Source of the DNA: Rubrivivax sp.
GTDB taxonomy: Bacteria > Pseudomonadota > Gammaproteobacteria > Burkholderiales > Burkholderiaceae_C
Assembly: GCA_030680415.1 (NCBI GenBank)
Contig: JAUXVE010000134.1
Coordinates: 46,616 to 110,615, forward strand
Length of the DNA: 64,000 nt
Direction: 5' to 3'
The notes beneath the pieces were generated by a model, which saw nothing but the letters and a program-made list of their open reading frames with translations, was not told where the DNA came from and searched no databases. A program made the position numbers and the translations under genes. This document shows, piece after piece, positions 34,829-49,737 of this stretch; position 1 is the first letter of the stretch, and each line of letters starts with the position of its first letter.

Positions 34829-34834
34829 TATAAT
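34829..34834 (+). promoter_or_regulatory. -10 element of the atp operon promoter
   Basis: A perfect TATAAT stands 24 bases before the atpI start, in an otherwise very GC-rich region. No good -35 hexamer is visible at the standard distance (TGGTCA at 34801 is too far), so the promoter may rely on an activator or other contacts. The rest of 34602-34828 shows nothing I recognise. Confidence 0.55.
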
Positions 34835-34858
34835 TCCAGGGCTTTGCTGAGCTCACCC

Positions 34859-35362
34859 ATGATGGCGATTGAACGGCCCACCCGGAGCGACCGCTGGGAT
34901 GACGAACAAGAAGAGGCTTCCCGGGGGGGCCGGGCAGCGGCCTTCAAGCCACTGACACGAGAGCAGGCGCAGGCCTTGCGGGCTGCGGACCCACCACTGT
35001 CGCCGTGGCGGGTGATCACGGTGCAGGGAGCGGTGGGTGTGGCGGTGGCCGTGTTGGCCGCACTGCTCACCGGCAGGCAGGAAGTGGGATGGTCGGCGCT
35101 CTACGGCGCCGCCACGGTGGTGGTGCCGGGAGCCTTGATGGCGCGCGGCATGACCAGCCGCCTCAGCAGCATGTCGCCCGGCGCCAGCGCCGTCAGCTTC
35201 ATGTTGTGGGAGATGGTCAAAATCGCGGTTTCGGTGGCCATGCTGATGCTGGCTCCGAAGTTCGTGCAGCCCTTGAGCTGGCCGGCGCTGCTGGTCGGCT
35301 TGGTGTTGTGCATGAAGGTGTACTGGCTGGCGCTGCTGTGGCGCGGGTCGGCAAAGAGATAG
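34859..35362 (+). CDS. atpI: ATP synthase subunit I
   Basis: A 167-residue membrane protein at the head of the atp operon, thought to help assemble the c-ring. After a charged N-terminal region come four hydrophobic helices: VQGAVGVAVAVLAALLTG, ALYGAATVVVPGALMARG, SFMLWEMVKIAVSVAMLML and PALLVGLVLCMKVYWLALLW. It is longer than E. coli AtpI because of the roughly 45-residue polar N-terminus, as in other betaproteobacteria. Two adjacent ATG codons (34859, 34862) are possible starts. Confidence 0.88.
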   Translation: MMAIERPTRSDRWDDEQEEASRGGRAAAFKPLTREQAQALRAADPPLSPWRVITVQGAVGVAVAVLAALLTGRQEVGWSALYGAATVVVPGALMARGMTSRLSSMSPGASAVSFMLWEMVKIAVSVAMLMLAPKFVQPLSWPALLVGLVLCMKVYWLALLWRGSAKR

Positions 35363-35380
35363 CAAACGGGACGGGAAGAC

Positions 35381-36581
<1,201 letters not shown>

Positions 36582-36596
36582 ACAGGACCACCCCGA

Positions 36597-36649
36597 AGCG
36601 GCTGCGCCGCTCCCCTCAAGGGGCAACGCCGACGGCCCGGCAAAGCCGG
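36597..36649. repeat. Hairpin repeat in the atpE-atpF spacer
   Basis: Three stems in a row: agcggc-tgc-gccgct (36597-36611), cccct-ca-agggg (36612-36623) and ccggc-aaa-gccgg (36637-36649). The same order of modules occurs at 39331-39384 in the atpA-atpG spacer. Lying after the c-subunit gene, it could act as an mRNA stabiliser or partial terminator that raises atpE relative to the genes behind it. Confidence 0.75.
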
Positions 36650-36696
36650 TTCGTGGCGTTTGCTTGGCGAGTACCTCATTCCAAGGGAGGCATCAA

Positions 36697-37167
36697 TTGA
36701 GCATCAACGCGACACTGATCATCCAGATGATCGTGTTCCTGATCCTGGTCGGGTTCACGATGAAGTTCGTCTGGCCGCCCATCGCCAGGGCGCTGGACGA
36801 ACGCGCCAGCAAGATTGCCGACGGCCTTTCCGCCGCCGACCGGGCCAAGGCCGACCTGGCCGCCGCCAACCAGCGTGTCGAGCAGCAGCTTTCCGCCGCC
36901 CGCACCGACGCCGCCAAGCGGCTGGCCGACGCCGAGCGGCTGGCGCAGCAGATGGTCGAGGAAGCCAAGGGCCGCGCCAGCGAAGAGGCTGCCAAGATCA
37001 TCGCCGCGGCGCGCGCCGAAGCCGAGCAGGAATCGGTGAAGGCACGCGAGGCCCTGCGCGAGCAGGTCGCCGGCCTGGCCGTCAAGGGCGCCGAGCAGAT
37101 CCTGCGCAAGGAAGTCAACGCGGCCGTGCACGCCGAGTTGCTCGGCCGGCTGAAAGCAGAGCTCTGA
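36697..37167 (+). CDS. atpF: ATP synthase Fo subunit b (TTG start)
   Basis: A 156-residue stator subunit, the same length as E. coli b. One N-terminal membrane helix ([20 protein letters not shown]) is followed by a long Ala/Glu-rich coiled-coil. The start is read as TTG at 36697 because AAGGGAGG lies seven bases upstream and the protein then begins exactly at the family N-terminus (SINATLII). An upstream ATG frame would add residues encoded by the repeat and is rejected. It is packed one base before atpH. Confidence 0.92.
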   Translation: MSINATLIIQMIVFLILVGFTMKFVWPPIARALDERASKIADGLSAADRAKADLAAANQRVEQQLSAARTDAAKRLADAERLAQQMVEEAKGRASEEAAKIIAAARAEAEQESVKAREALREQVAGLAVKGAEQILRKEVNAAVHAELLGRLKAEL

Positions 37168-37168
37168 C

Positions 37169-37714
37169 ATGGCCGAGCTGGCAACCATCGCCCGCCCCTA
37201 CGCCGAGGCCATGTTCAAGGCCGCGGCCGGGGCCGATGCAAAGGCGCTGAGCGCGCAACTGGCCACGCTGGTGGCGCTGGCGGCGGGGCCGGAGATGCGG
37301 CTGTTCGCCGACAGCCCCCGGGTCGTGCCGATCCAGGTTTTCGACATGATCGCCGGCATCGCGATGAGCCAGGGCATCACCTTCGACATCAAGGTCGCCA
37401 ACCTGCTGCGCACGGTCATCGACAACGGCCGCCTGGCGGCCCTGCCCGAGATCGCGGCGCAGTTCCAGGCCCTGGTCAACACCAGCACCGGCGTGTCCGA
37501 CGCCACCATCCAGAGCGCTTTCGCGATCGACGAAACGCAGCTCGGCGGCGTCGTCGCGGCGCTGGAAAAACGCTTCGACCGCAAGCTCAACGCCCATGTC
37601 GAGATCACGCCTGAACTCATCGGCGGCGTGCGCGTCGTCGTCGGCGACGAGGTGCTCGATACCTCGGTCAAGGCCCGCCTGGAACAGATGAAGGCTGCGC
37701 TGACCGCGGCTTAA
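37169..37714 (+). CDS. atpH: ATP synthase F1 subunit delta
   Basis: A 181-residue stator protein linking F1 to subunit b. The N-terminal helical domain opens [17 protein letters not shown], and the C-terminal part [24 protein letters not shown] in pieces ([19 protein letters not shown]) is the family signature. It starts one base after the atpF stop. Confidence 0.95.
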   Translation: MAELATIARPYAEAMFKAAAGADAKALSAQLATLVALAAGPEMRLFADSPRVVPIQVFDMIAGIAMSQGITFDIKVANLLRTVIDNGRLAALPEIAAQFQALVNTSTGVSDATIQSAFAIDETQLGGVVAALEKRFDRKLNAHVEITPELIGGVRVVVGDEVLDTSVKARLEQMKAALTAA

Positions 37715-37759
37715 CGGCCGCGCAGGCGCACCGCCGCCCGAGGCCCACCGGAGAACACC

Positions 37760-39313
<1,554 letters not shown>

Positions 39314-39330
39314 CATGAGCCACCCCCGTT

Positions 39331-39384
39331 GCGCCTTCGGCGCTCCCCCTCGAGGGGGCACCGCCAGCAGACCGGCAAAGCCGG
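39331..39384. repeat. Hairpin repeat in the atpA-atpG spacer
   Basis: Three stems: gcgcc-ttc-ggcgc (39331-39343), ccccct-cg-aggggg (39345-39358) and ccggc-aaa-gccgg (39372-39384). This is the same module order as in the atpE-atpF spacer. It widens the atpA-atpG gap to 147 bases, unusual for an atp operon. Confidence 0.75.
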
Positions 39385-39460
39385 ATCTGCAGCGGTCGCT
39401 CGCAAGAGGCCGTGGCCCGGTGGCGGCCGCGTCGCTTTCACTCAACAGGAGTTGACTGGC

Positions 39461-41811
<2,351 letters not shown>

Positions 41812-41820
41812 GGAGCCGAT

Positions 41821-42249
41821 ATGGCGACCATCCACGTTGACGTGGTCTCGGCCGAAGAGAGCATCTTCTCGGGCGAAGCCAGGTTCGTCGCCCTGCCGGG
41901 CGAGAACGGCGAGCTCGGCATTCTGCCGCGGCACACGCCGCTGATCACCCGCATCCGCCCCGGCGCTGTGCGCATCGAGCGGGCCAACGCTGACGGCTCG
42001 GCGGGTGAAGAAGAATTCATCTTCGTCGCCGGCGGCATTCTCGAAGTGCAGCCGAACACCGTGACCGTGCTCGCCGACACGGCGATCCGCGGTCACGACC
42101 TCGACGAGGCCAAGGCGCTCGAAGCCAAGAAGCTGGCCGAAGAGGCGATGAAGAACGCCAAGAGCGATATCGACTTCGCGGCCGCGCAGGGCGAGTTCGC
42201 GGCCATGGCGGCGCAGATCGCGGCGATCCAGAAGCTGCGCAGGAAATAA
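41821..42249 (+). CDS. atpC: ATP synthase F1 subunit epsilon
   Basis: A 142-residue regulatory subunit. The beta-sandwich domain reads [20 protein letters not shown], then [19 protein letters not shown], and the C-terminal helices are rich in Ala/Lys/Glu. It is the last gene of the operon, nine bases after atpD, and a strong hairpin follows within 35 bases. Confidence 0.95.
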   Translation: MATIHVDVVSAEESIFSGEARFVALPGENGELGILPRHTPLITRIRPGAVRIERANADGSAGEEEFIFVAGGILEVQPNTVTVLADTAIRGHDLDEAKALEAKKLAEEAMKNAKSDIDFAAAQGEFAAMAAQIAAIQKLRRK

Positions 42250-42281
42250 GCCGCCCAAGCGCGCCGGCCATGCCCTTTGTG

Positions 42282-42314
42282 CGACCCGCCGTGCGGCTAT
42301 GGCACGGCGGGTCG
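42282..42314 (+). terminator. Terminator of the atp operon
   Basis: A perfect 13-base-pair stem (42282-42294 with 42302-42314, arms cgacccgccgtgc and gcacggcgggtcg) closes a seven-base loop and is followed by a short T-rich stretch (tttcgtt). Position just after atpC supports an intrinsic terminator. Confidence 0.85.
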
Positions 42315-42399
42315 TTTCGTTGGCGAAGGCGGCTTTGCGCCATGCCGGCCGCGCCGCCCCGCGCAGCGCCCTCAGTCGGCGCTGGGCCGCTCCCGAGCC

Positions 42400-42446
42400 G
42401 ACGGAGCGCCCCCTCGGGGGGCAGCGAGCGAAGCGAGCGTGGGGGC
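42400..42446. repeat. Hairpin repeat between atpC and aqpZ
   Basis: Contains a gcccc/ggggc stem around 42408-42422, followed by gcgagcgaagcgagcg, itself a small palindrome. It ends eight bases from the converging aqpZ gene, so it can serve as that gene's terminator. It is related to the other G/C-run repeats of the window. Confidence 0.6.
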
Positions 42447-42453
42447 GGACATC

Positions 42454-43143
42454 TCAGTGCGCCTCGCCGGCCACGGCTCGGTAGGTCGCCGCGCCGATCA
42501 CCGCACCGACGATCGGGGCCACCCAGAACAGCCACAGCTGCTCGATCGCCCAGCCGCCCACGAACAGCGCCACCCCGGTCGAGCGCGCCGGGTTGACCGA
42601 GGTATTGGTCACCGGGATGCTGATCAGGTGGATCAGGGTCAGCGCCAGGCCGATGGCGATCGGCGCAAAGCCGGCCGGCGCGCGTTTGTCGGTGGCGCCC
42701 AGGATGACGATCAGGAAGAACATCGTCATCACCACTTCGCAGACCAGCGCGGCCAGCATCGAGTAGCCGCCGGGCGAATGCGCGCCATAGCCGTTGGAGG
42801 CGAAGCCCTTGGAGACGTCGAAGCCGGCCGCGCCGCTGGCAATGGTGTAGAGCACCGCGCCAGCCACTGCGGCGCCGAGCACCTGGGCCACGATATAGGG
42901 CAGCAACTGGCTGGCCGGAAAGCGCCCGCCGGCCCACAGGCCCACCGAGACCGCGGGGTTCAGGTGGCAGCCCGAGATGTGGCCGATGGCAAAGGCCATC
43001 GTCAGCACGGTCAGGCCGAAGGCCAGCGAGACGCCATGCAGGCCGATGCCCACATCGGGGAAGGTGGCGGCGAGCACGGCGCTGCCGCAGCCGCCCAGCA
43101 CGAGCCAGAAAGTGCCCAGAAACTCAGCACCGTATTTGTTCAT
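42454..43143 (-). CDS. aqpZ: Aquaporin Z
   Basis: A 229-residue inner membrane water channel with six helices. Both pore motifs are intact: NPA at 62-64 ([17 protein letters not shown]) and NPA at 184-186, followed by the selectivity Arg R187 ([11 protein letters not shown]). The N-terminal [20 protein letters not shown] is the AqpZ opening. It is a single-gene unit, convergent with the atp operon. Confidence 0.95.
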   Translation of the reverse strand: MNKYGAEFLGTFWLVLGGCGSAVLAATFPDVGIGLHGVSLAFGLTVLTMAFAIGHISGCHLNPAVSVGLWAGGRFPASQLLPYIVAQVLGAAVAGAVLYTIASGAAGFDVSKGFASNGYGAHSPGGYSMLAALVCEVVMTMFFLIVILGATDKRAPAGFAPIAIGLALTLIHLISIPVTNTSVNPARSTGVALFVGGWAIEQLWLFWVAPIVGAVIGAATYRAVAGEAH

Positions 43144-43271
43144 CGCGGTTTCCTCGAGAGGTTGATAGGCTTGTAGGGGCCCGTGGCCCGGCCGCTAATG
43201 TACGCAGCGTTGATGCCCGCCGGATCAATCGAGCGTTGCGGGATCTCCCCAGCCCGCTGGGGCGCGGCCGA

Positions 43272-44035
<764 letters not shown>

Positions 44036-44039
<4 letters not shown>

Positions 44040-45010
44040 GCCGCACGCTCCAAGGGCTGGGCGATGCGCTGTGACAGCGCCGCGATCGCATTCACCTGGG
44101 CCTGCAGCGGCCGCGGCACGGTGTCGGGGTCGGCCAGGGCAGCGTCGATGAACGAGGCTGTCGTGGGCGCGTCGATGGCCGCCGGCAGTTGCGGCACGCG
44201 CGCGAGGACGCCGCCTTGCGCGGGCACGCTGAGCGCGTCGATGCGCTGGCCGGCGACGAAGGCGTCCATGCGTGGCGTGCGCCTGGCATCGGCGACGGGC
44301 TCGCCTTCGGTGCCGCGCAGCAGCAGGGCATCGGCGCGGGTGTCGGTCAGGAACTGGGCCAGCGCTGCGCCGTACTCGGGGTGGGTGTGGTTGACCACAC
44401 GCAGCGCGCGCTGTGATGGCGTCGGCGTCAGCAGCTTGGCCACCGTGTGGCCGGCGCTGCGCAGGCCGACCTGCCAGCGTTGCGCCAGCAGCCGCGCCAG
44501 CGGCGGGCACAGGGCGTCGGTGGTGATGAACACCGGCCGCTGCGCGGACCAGGCCTGGTCGATCGACGCCGCATCCTGTTCAGCCTCGACGATCGTCCAG
44601 CCGAGCGCAGCGAACACCGCATGGCTGGTCACCCGCAGCGGATCCACCGCCGGGCCGTGGACGATGACCGACAGACCCTGCCGCGCCAGCAGGCCGGCCA
44701 GCAGCGCCGTGAGGTTGGGCAGCTTGCGCGCGCCGTTGTACGACGGCAGCCAGACCGTCGGCCGCGTGGCGCTTTGCAGCGCGCGGGCGATCGCCGGCGC
44801 GTAACGCGCCTGCACCGCGGCCAGGAAGCCGGCCAGCTCCTGCGGGCTCTCACCCTTGATGCGCATCGCGATCAGGAAGGCACCGAGCTGCACGTCATTC
44901 ACCTGGCCGTCGAACACCTGGCGCAGCAGGTCTTCGGCCTGCGCGGCATCGAGTGCGCGTGCGCCCGCCTTGCCGCGGCCGATCACCTTCAGGTAGTTCG
45001 TTATCGTCAC
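44036..45010 (-). CDS. ybiB: YbiB-like TrpD2-family protein
   Basis: A 324-residue homologue of anthranilate phosphoribosyltransferase that belongs to the DNA-binding YbiB/TrpD2 branch. The helical N-terminal domain has DAAQAEDLLRQVFDGQVNDV followed by QLGAFLIAMRIKGES. The nucleoside-phosphoribosyl fold then reads LPSYNGARKLPNLTALLA. The start is GTG at 45010 or TTG at 45016, both overlapping or abutting the stop of the membrane-anchor fusion. Its place in nitrate clusters recurs in betaproteobacteria, but its role there is not known to me. Confidence 0.82.
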
Positions 45011-45012
45011 GG

Positions 45013-46992
45013 TCAATGACGCAACGGCGCCACGCCGACCTGCGGCCAATTGGCCAGGCCGATCGCGCGGGCATGCTCTTCGAAGCCCTTGTTCTTCCAG
45101 AAGAAGGCGCCCGGCATCGTGGTCGGGATCACCAGCACGTAGAACAGCGCGCGCCCGATCAGGCTGGTGGCGACGAGCACCAGCGCGGCCAGCGCCAGGC
45201 CCGGCAGGGTGGCGCTGCCGGCGTCGCGCACGAGCAGGGTGGCGAACAGGGCGCTGGCCAGCAGCAGGTTGGCGCCCAACAGCACGTTGCGCAGGCGGTA
45301 GGTCTTGCCGAAGGTCGTGATCTGCACGTAGTACGACGCGCCGCCTTCATGCCCGGCCTGGCTCAGGCTGCGGGCGTGGGCGATGTGGCCGAGGCCTTCG
45401 ACCAGCAGGCCCAGCGCCAGCAAGCCGGCGCACAGGGTCGCCACGTTTTGAATGCTCTGCCCTGCCAGAGCCAGGGTCGGCACGATCACCGCCGCGGCCA
45501 GCATGGCGCCGAGCGACAAGGCGTTGCCGAAGAAGGCCGCGCCGACCTGCCAATGGTTCCAGAACGGGCGCGCCTTGATGCGGTAGCAGCGCATCATGTA
45601 ATACAGGCCACCGACGCTGCCGAGCAGCGCGACGAGCCCGAACAGGCGCGCCGCGCCGGCCAGCAGCGGCGCACTGACCAGGGTGCCGAGCTCGCGCCCG
45701 AACAGGCTCGCGAACGCGGCCTGAACGACGCCGTTGGCCGGCAGGCTGAACAGCACATGCGCGCCCAGGCCGCCGAGGAAGATGGCGATGCCCAGGCCTT
45801 CGCGCGACACCGGCGAGTGGCGCAGGTTGTTGAAGCCGCGATAGAAGCGCTGCGGTTTGCCCAGGTGCAGGGTTGACATGAACAGGCCGAAGGCGACCAG
45901 CCCGAACTCGAGCATGGCCAGCGGCGCATACAGCGCCGAACGCGCGAAATCGGCGAAGCCGTCGATGCCGGCCAGGGCGCCGAGGAATTGCAGCGCGAAC
46001 GCGCCGGCGGCCGTTTGCGCGGCCAGCGTGAACAGCACCAGCGGGTTCTCGCGCGAACTCAGGCGCGCCAGGTTCCAATGCTCGGCCGGGCCCCGCTTCG
46101 GGTCGATCGCCGGCCGGAAGCGGCCCTGCTCGTCCCGGTGGTACTTGACCGGCATCGAGTCGGTGCGCTTCATCTCGTCGGGCAGTTGCTTGATCTGCTG
46201 GAAACGGATATTGGGCCGGGTGATCTCGGGCGACGGAAAACCGGGGATTTCGACCCGCGCCTGCTCGCGACCCGCCGGCACGGTCTCGATCACGCCGAAG
46301 TCGAGCGCATTGCCCACGCAGGCCGCGACGCAGGCCGGCTTGAGGCCGACCTCGAGCCGGTCCACGCACATATTGCACTTCGAGACCTGGCCCTTCACCG
46401 GGTCGAGCTGCGGCGCGTTGTACGGGCAGACCCAGGTGCAGTAGCCACAGCCGAAGCAGGTGTCGGGGTCTTGCAGCACGGCGCCGTATTCCGCGTGCTT
46501 GGTGTAGGCCGCCGTCGGGCAGCCCTTCAGGCACACCGGGTCGTCGCAGTGGTTGCAGGCCATCGAGATATTCAGGCGCTTGTAGTCGGGGAAGCTGCCG
46601 CCCTCGACATAGCCCACCGAGCGGAACGCCAGGTGCGGCGGGGTTTCGTTCTTCTCGGCGCAGGCCGCTTCGCAGGCGTGGCAACCGATGCAGTTGTCGG
46701 CGGTGAAGAAGAAGCCGTGCTGCTTGTTGCGGTTCGGGTTGCTGCCGACCGCCGGGTTTTCGTTGATGTACATCGAGCGGCCGGGCGTCAGGTGCGGCAG
46801 ATGGCTGCGCGCGATCAGGTCGATCTGCTGGCCGTAGCGGTTGGTCTCGGGGCTGCCGCTCGGGTTGAGGAAGGCGTAGGCCTGCTCCTCGGTGCGGATC
46901 TCCCAGATCTTGCCCCCGGCGCTGGGCGTCGGCGCCATCGAAGGCGCGATGCCGGCCTCGCCGGTGCGGGGGTTCACGGTGATGTTCAACAT
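45013..46992 (-). CDS. Four-cluster ferredoxin fused to a DmsC-type quinol anchor (nitrate reductase electron-transfer subunit)
   Basis: A 659-residue fusion. The first third is a DmsB/NarH-like protein with four 4Fe-4S clusters. C101, C104, C107 and C111 (CIGCHACEAAC) start the first, followed by CNHCDDPVCLKGCP, CFGCGYCTWVCPYNAP, and a last group from CNMC to ACVAACVG. From about residue 310 a DmsC-type membrane part with about eight helices begins (PLVLFTLAAQTAAGAFALQF). It would take electrons from quinol and pass them to the molybdopterin subunit encoded 18 bases upstream. No Tat signal is present, so the FeS domain faces the cytosol. DmsB and DmsC are usually separate proteins. Confidence 0.88.
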   Translation of the reverse strand: MLNITVNPRTGEAGIAPSMAPTPSAGGKIWEIRTEEQAYAFLNPSGSPETNRYGQQIDLIARSHLPHLTPGRSMYINENPAVGSNPNRNKQHGFFFTADNCIGCHACEAACAEKNETPPHLAFRSVGYVEGGSFPDYKRLNISMACNHCDDPVCLKGCPTAAYTKHAEYGAVLQDPDTCFGCGYCTWVCPYNAPQLDPVKGQVSKCNMCVDRLEVGLKPACVAACVGNALDFGVIETVPAGREQARVEIPGFPSPEITRPNIRFQQIKQLPDEMKRTDSMPVKYHRDEQGRFRPAIDPKRGPAEHWNLARLSSRENPLVLFTLAAQTAAGAFALQFLGALAGIDGFADFARSALYAPLAMLEFGLVAFGLFMSTLHLGKPQRFYRGFNNLRHSPVSREGLGIAIFLGGLGAHVLFSLPANGVVQAAFASLFGRELGTLVSAPLLAGAARLFGLVALLGSVGGLYYMMRCYRIKARPFWNHWQVGAAFFGNALSLGAMLAAAVIVPTLALAGQSIQNVATLCAGLLALGLLVEGLGHIAHARSLSQAGHEGGASYYVQITTFGKTYRLRNVLLGANLLLASALFATLLVRDAGSATLPGLALAALVLVATSLIGRALFYVLVIPTTMPGAFFWKNKGFEEHARAIGLANWPQVGVAPLRH

Positions 46993-47010
46993 GGTGTGTG
47001 GCGGGGACGC

Positions 47011-49257
47011 TCAGAAAGCGCGCCGCTCCAGGTTCAGGCGCGCGGCCTGGGCCTGGTCGATCTTCTCGATGCGCGCGGCGTTCTGCTTGAATGCCGGCTG
47101 GCGCGAATGCGGGTCGAGCAGGCCCAGCGTCAGGCGATTGACGCAGTCGTGGAAGTGGAACGGAATGAACAGCATGTTGCGCCCGACGCGGTGCGTGAGC
47201 TGCACCATCACCACCGCGTCGCCACGCCGGCTGACCACGCGCACATAGCTCTGGTGTTCGACGCCGAGTTCGTTCGCCGCGTCGGGGTTTATCTCCATAT
47301 ACGGGGTCGGGCTGAACTTGTTGCAGTTGCCGATCTTGCCGGTGCGCGTGCGGGTGTGGAAATGCTCGACCACGCGGCCCGAGTTCAACCAGAACGGGTA
47401 CTCCGCATCCGGGCACTCGTTGTTGTTGACGAAGCGCACCGGGATCAGGTTCGCGCGCCCGCTCGGCGTCTGGAACTTGCCGTCGGTGTACAGCCGCGGG
47501 TTGCCGAGGTAGTCCAGCCGCTGCTGCATGGCCGAGCCGTTCGGCAGGCCGACCTTGCGCTCGTCTTCCAGGGCCTGTGCTTCGCTGTACGGCCACTGGA
47601 TGCCGCGCGCGGCCTCGATGCGCCCATAGCTCATGCCTGAGATGTCGAGCGTGCGGCCCTCGCCCACCGACAGCAGCTTCATCTCCTCGAACGCCCCCTC
47701 GGGCGTGGCCGGGAAGTGGATTTTGTTGCGGTCTTCGAAGCGCCGGGCCATCTGGTTGAAGATCCAAAAGTCGGGCTTCGAGTCGGCATAGGGCCGCAGC
47801 ACGTTGCGCGTCAGGTTGACGCGGCGCTCGGTATTGGTGTGGCAGCCTTCCTTTTCGGCCCACACCGCGGCGGGCAGGAAGACATGCGAATACTGGTTGG
47901 TCTCGACGTCTTCATAGACGTCCTGCACGACCAGGAATTCGAGGTTCTCCATGGCCTTGACGATGCGCGGCTGGTTGGCCATCGAGGTCATCGGGTTGGT
48001 GGCGACCAGCCACAGGCCCTTGATCTCGCCGGTCTCGATGGCCGGGAAGATATCGGTCTGCGCCAGGCCGCGCGCGGCGGGGAAGAAGCTCTCGTCGATA
48101 CCCCAGAAGTCGGCGATGTGCTTGCGGTCCTTCTCTTTTTCGAGCGCGCGATACCCCGGCAGGCCCGAGCACGACGACCATTCGCGCGTGCCCATCGCAT
48201 TGCACTGGCCGGTGATCGACAGGCTGGTGCCGCCCGGCTTGCCGATATTGCCGGTGACGAGGTTCAGGTTGTTGATATCGACCACGCCGTCGGAGCCGTG
48301 GGTCGATTGGTTGATGCCCATGGTCCAGATCGACATAGCGGCAGGCGCCTTGGCATAAATCCGTGCCACGGTGCGGATGCGGTCTTCGTCGATGCCGCAG
48401 AGGTGCTGCGCGGTCTTCGGGTCGTAGTCGGCCAGCAGGGCGCGGAGTTCGTCGATGCCCTGGGTGTGCTGGGCGATGTAGTCCTGGTCTTCGAGACCCT
48501 CCTTGAAGATGACATGCAGCATCGCATTGATCAGCACGGTGTCGGTGCCCGGCGTGATCGGCAGATGGATGTCGGCGAACTGGGCCAGCATCGTGACTCG
48601 CGGATCGACCACGATGAGCGGAAACTTGCGTTTCTCCAGCGCCTCCTTCAGGCGCCAATAGATCACCGGGTGCTGCTCGGGCAGGTTGGAGCCGAAGGCC
48701 ATCAGGCAATGGGTGTGCTCGAAATCGCCGTAGCAGCCGGGTGGGCCGTCGGAGCCGAACGAGCGCTTGTAGCCCGATACGGCCGAGGCCATGCACAGGG
48801 TGGTATTGCCGTCGTAGTTGTTGGTGCCGATCTGGCCGCGCACCAGCTTGCCCAGGGTGTAGAACTCCTCGGTCAGCAACTGGCCGGTCGAGACCACCGC
48901 GAACGAGTCACGCCCGTATCGGGCCTGGATCTGCTTGATCCTGGCGGCGGTCCGGTCGAGCGCGGCGTCCCAGCTCGCAGGCTGGAACGGCAGGTGCGCC
49001 TTGTCGCGCATCAGCGGCTTGGTGCCGCGCCCGGGTGAGTCGAACAGCTCGTGTTCGAGCAGGCCCTTGATGCACAGCTTGCCGCGGTTGACGTCGGCCC
49101 CGGCGTGGCCGCGGCTGGTGACGATCTTGCCGCGCTCGTCGAGGCCGATCTCGATCGCGCAACCCGTCGAGCAATAGTTGCAGGTCGTGTATTTCCATTC
49201 CTTGACCGGCTTGGCCGGAATGGCGATGGGCTTGCGCTGGGTGCGGCCGAACAACAT
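47011..49257 (-). CDS. nasA: Nitrate reductase catalytic subunit (molybdopterin, assimilatory type)
   Basis: A 748-residue bis-MGD molybdoenzyme that reduces nitrate to nitrite. The N-terminal 4Fe-4S site is C26, C29, C33 and C62 (CNYCSTGC, then NRGKLCIKG). The NasA/NarB-type segment TLCMASAVSGYKRSFGSDGP holds the likely Mo-ligand Cys. There is no Tat signal (MLFGRTQRKPIAIPAKPVKE), so it is cytosolic. It is shorter than flavin- or BFD-extended NasA proteins. Electrons probably come from the FeS-anchor fusion encoded next. Start M at 49257 follows nirD by 17 bases. A formate dehydrogenase is excluded by context. Confidence 0.9.
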   Translation of the reverse strand: MLFGRTQRKPIAIPAKPVKEWKYTTCNYCSTGCAIEIGLDERGKIVTSRGHAGADVNRGKLCIKGLLEHELFDSPGRGTKPLMRDKAHLPFQPASWDAALDRTAARIKQIQARYGRDSFAVVSTGQLLTEEFYTLGKLVRGQIGTNNYDGNTTLCMASAVSGYKRSFGSDGPPGCYGDFEHTHCLMAFGSNLPEQHPVIYWRLKEALEKRKFPLIVVDPRVTMLAQFADIHLPITPGTDTVLINAMLHVIFKEGLEDQDYIAQHTQGIDELRALLADYDPKTAQHLCGIDEDRIRTVARIYAKAPAAMSIWTMGINQSTHGSDGVVDINNLNLVTGNIGKPGGTSLSITGQCNAMGTREWSSCSGLPGYRALEKEKDRKHIADFWGIDESFFPAARGLAQTDIFPAIETGEIKGLWLVATNPMTSMANQPRIVKAMENLEFLVVQDVYEDVETNQYSHVFLPAAVWAEKEGCHTNTERRVNLTRNVLRPYADSKPDFWIFNQMARRFEDRNKIHFPATPEGAFEEMKLLSVGEGRTLDISGMSYGRIEAARGIQWPYSEAQALEDERKVGLPNGSAMQQRLDYLGNPRLYTDGKFQTPSGRANLIPVRFVNNNECPDAEYPFWLNSGRVVEHFHTRTRTGKIGNCNKFSPTPYMEINPDAANELGVEHQSYVRVVSRRGDAVVMVQLTHRVGRNMLFIPFHFHDCVNRLTLGLLDPHSRQPAFKQNAARIEKIDQAQAARLNLERRAF

Positions 49258-49274
49258 GGCGGGTCTCGGGTGCG

Positions 49275-49664
49275 TCAGCTCGGGCAGGCCGCGGCATGCA
49301 CCCGCGGTCCGGCCACGGGCGCCACGGTGTCCAGCGCCTTGCCGGCCAATTCGTTCGCGTCGAGGAAGACCTGGCCGTCCTCGACCTTGCAGGCGAAGCG
49401 GGGGGTGCAACCCACATCCGGCGCCTTGGCGCAGCCGTCGGCCAGGCCGATGGTCCAGTTGTGCAGCGGGCAGGCGACGCTGTCGCCGAAGACGATGCCC
49501 TGGCTCAGCGGGCCGCCCTTGTGCGGGCAGCGGTCGAGCAGCGCGAAGACTTTGTCGTCGGCATTGCGGAAGACGGCAACCGCCATGCCGCGCTCGCGTG
49601 CCACGCGGCGCGCGCCCAGCGGCGGGATGTCGTCAACGCGGCAGATCGGTTTCCAGTCAGTCAT
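49275..49664 (-). CDS. nirD: Nitrite reductase small subunit (Rieske type)
   Basis: A 129-residue NirD with a full Rieske site: C46 and H48 in CPHKGGPL, C65 and H68 in CPLHNW. Many NirD proteins lack these ligands, so this copy can bind a 2Fe-2S cluster. It partners NirB in NADH-dependent reduction of nitrite to ammonium in the cytosol. It is separated from nirB by 73 bases holding a repeat. Confidence 0.94.
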   Translation of the reverse strand: MTDWKPICRVDDIPPLGARRVARERGMAVAVFRNADDKVFALLDRCPHKGGPLSQGIVFGDSVACPLHNWTIGLADGCAKAPDVGCTPRFACKVEDGQVFLDANELAGKALDTVAPVAGPRVHAAACPS

Positions 49665-49670
49665 TGAACC

Positions 49671-49727
49671 CCCTTGGCCCTGCGGGCCATCCCCCCGAGA
49701 GGGAGCGAGCACTTTCGGAGCGGCCGT
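49671..49727. repeat. G/C-run hairpin repeat in the nirB-nirD spacer
   Basis: Read on the minus strand, gctcgctccctctcggggggatggcc is followed by a small gccc/gggc stem; on the plus strand ggccctgcgggcc (49677-49689) forms that stem. It resembles the repeats at 42400-42446 and 15766-15812. It sits just upstream of the nirD ribosome site and could modulate nirD relative to nirB. Confidence 0.5.
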
Positions 49728-49737
49728 GCAGTGCTCA

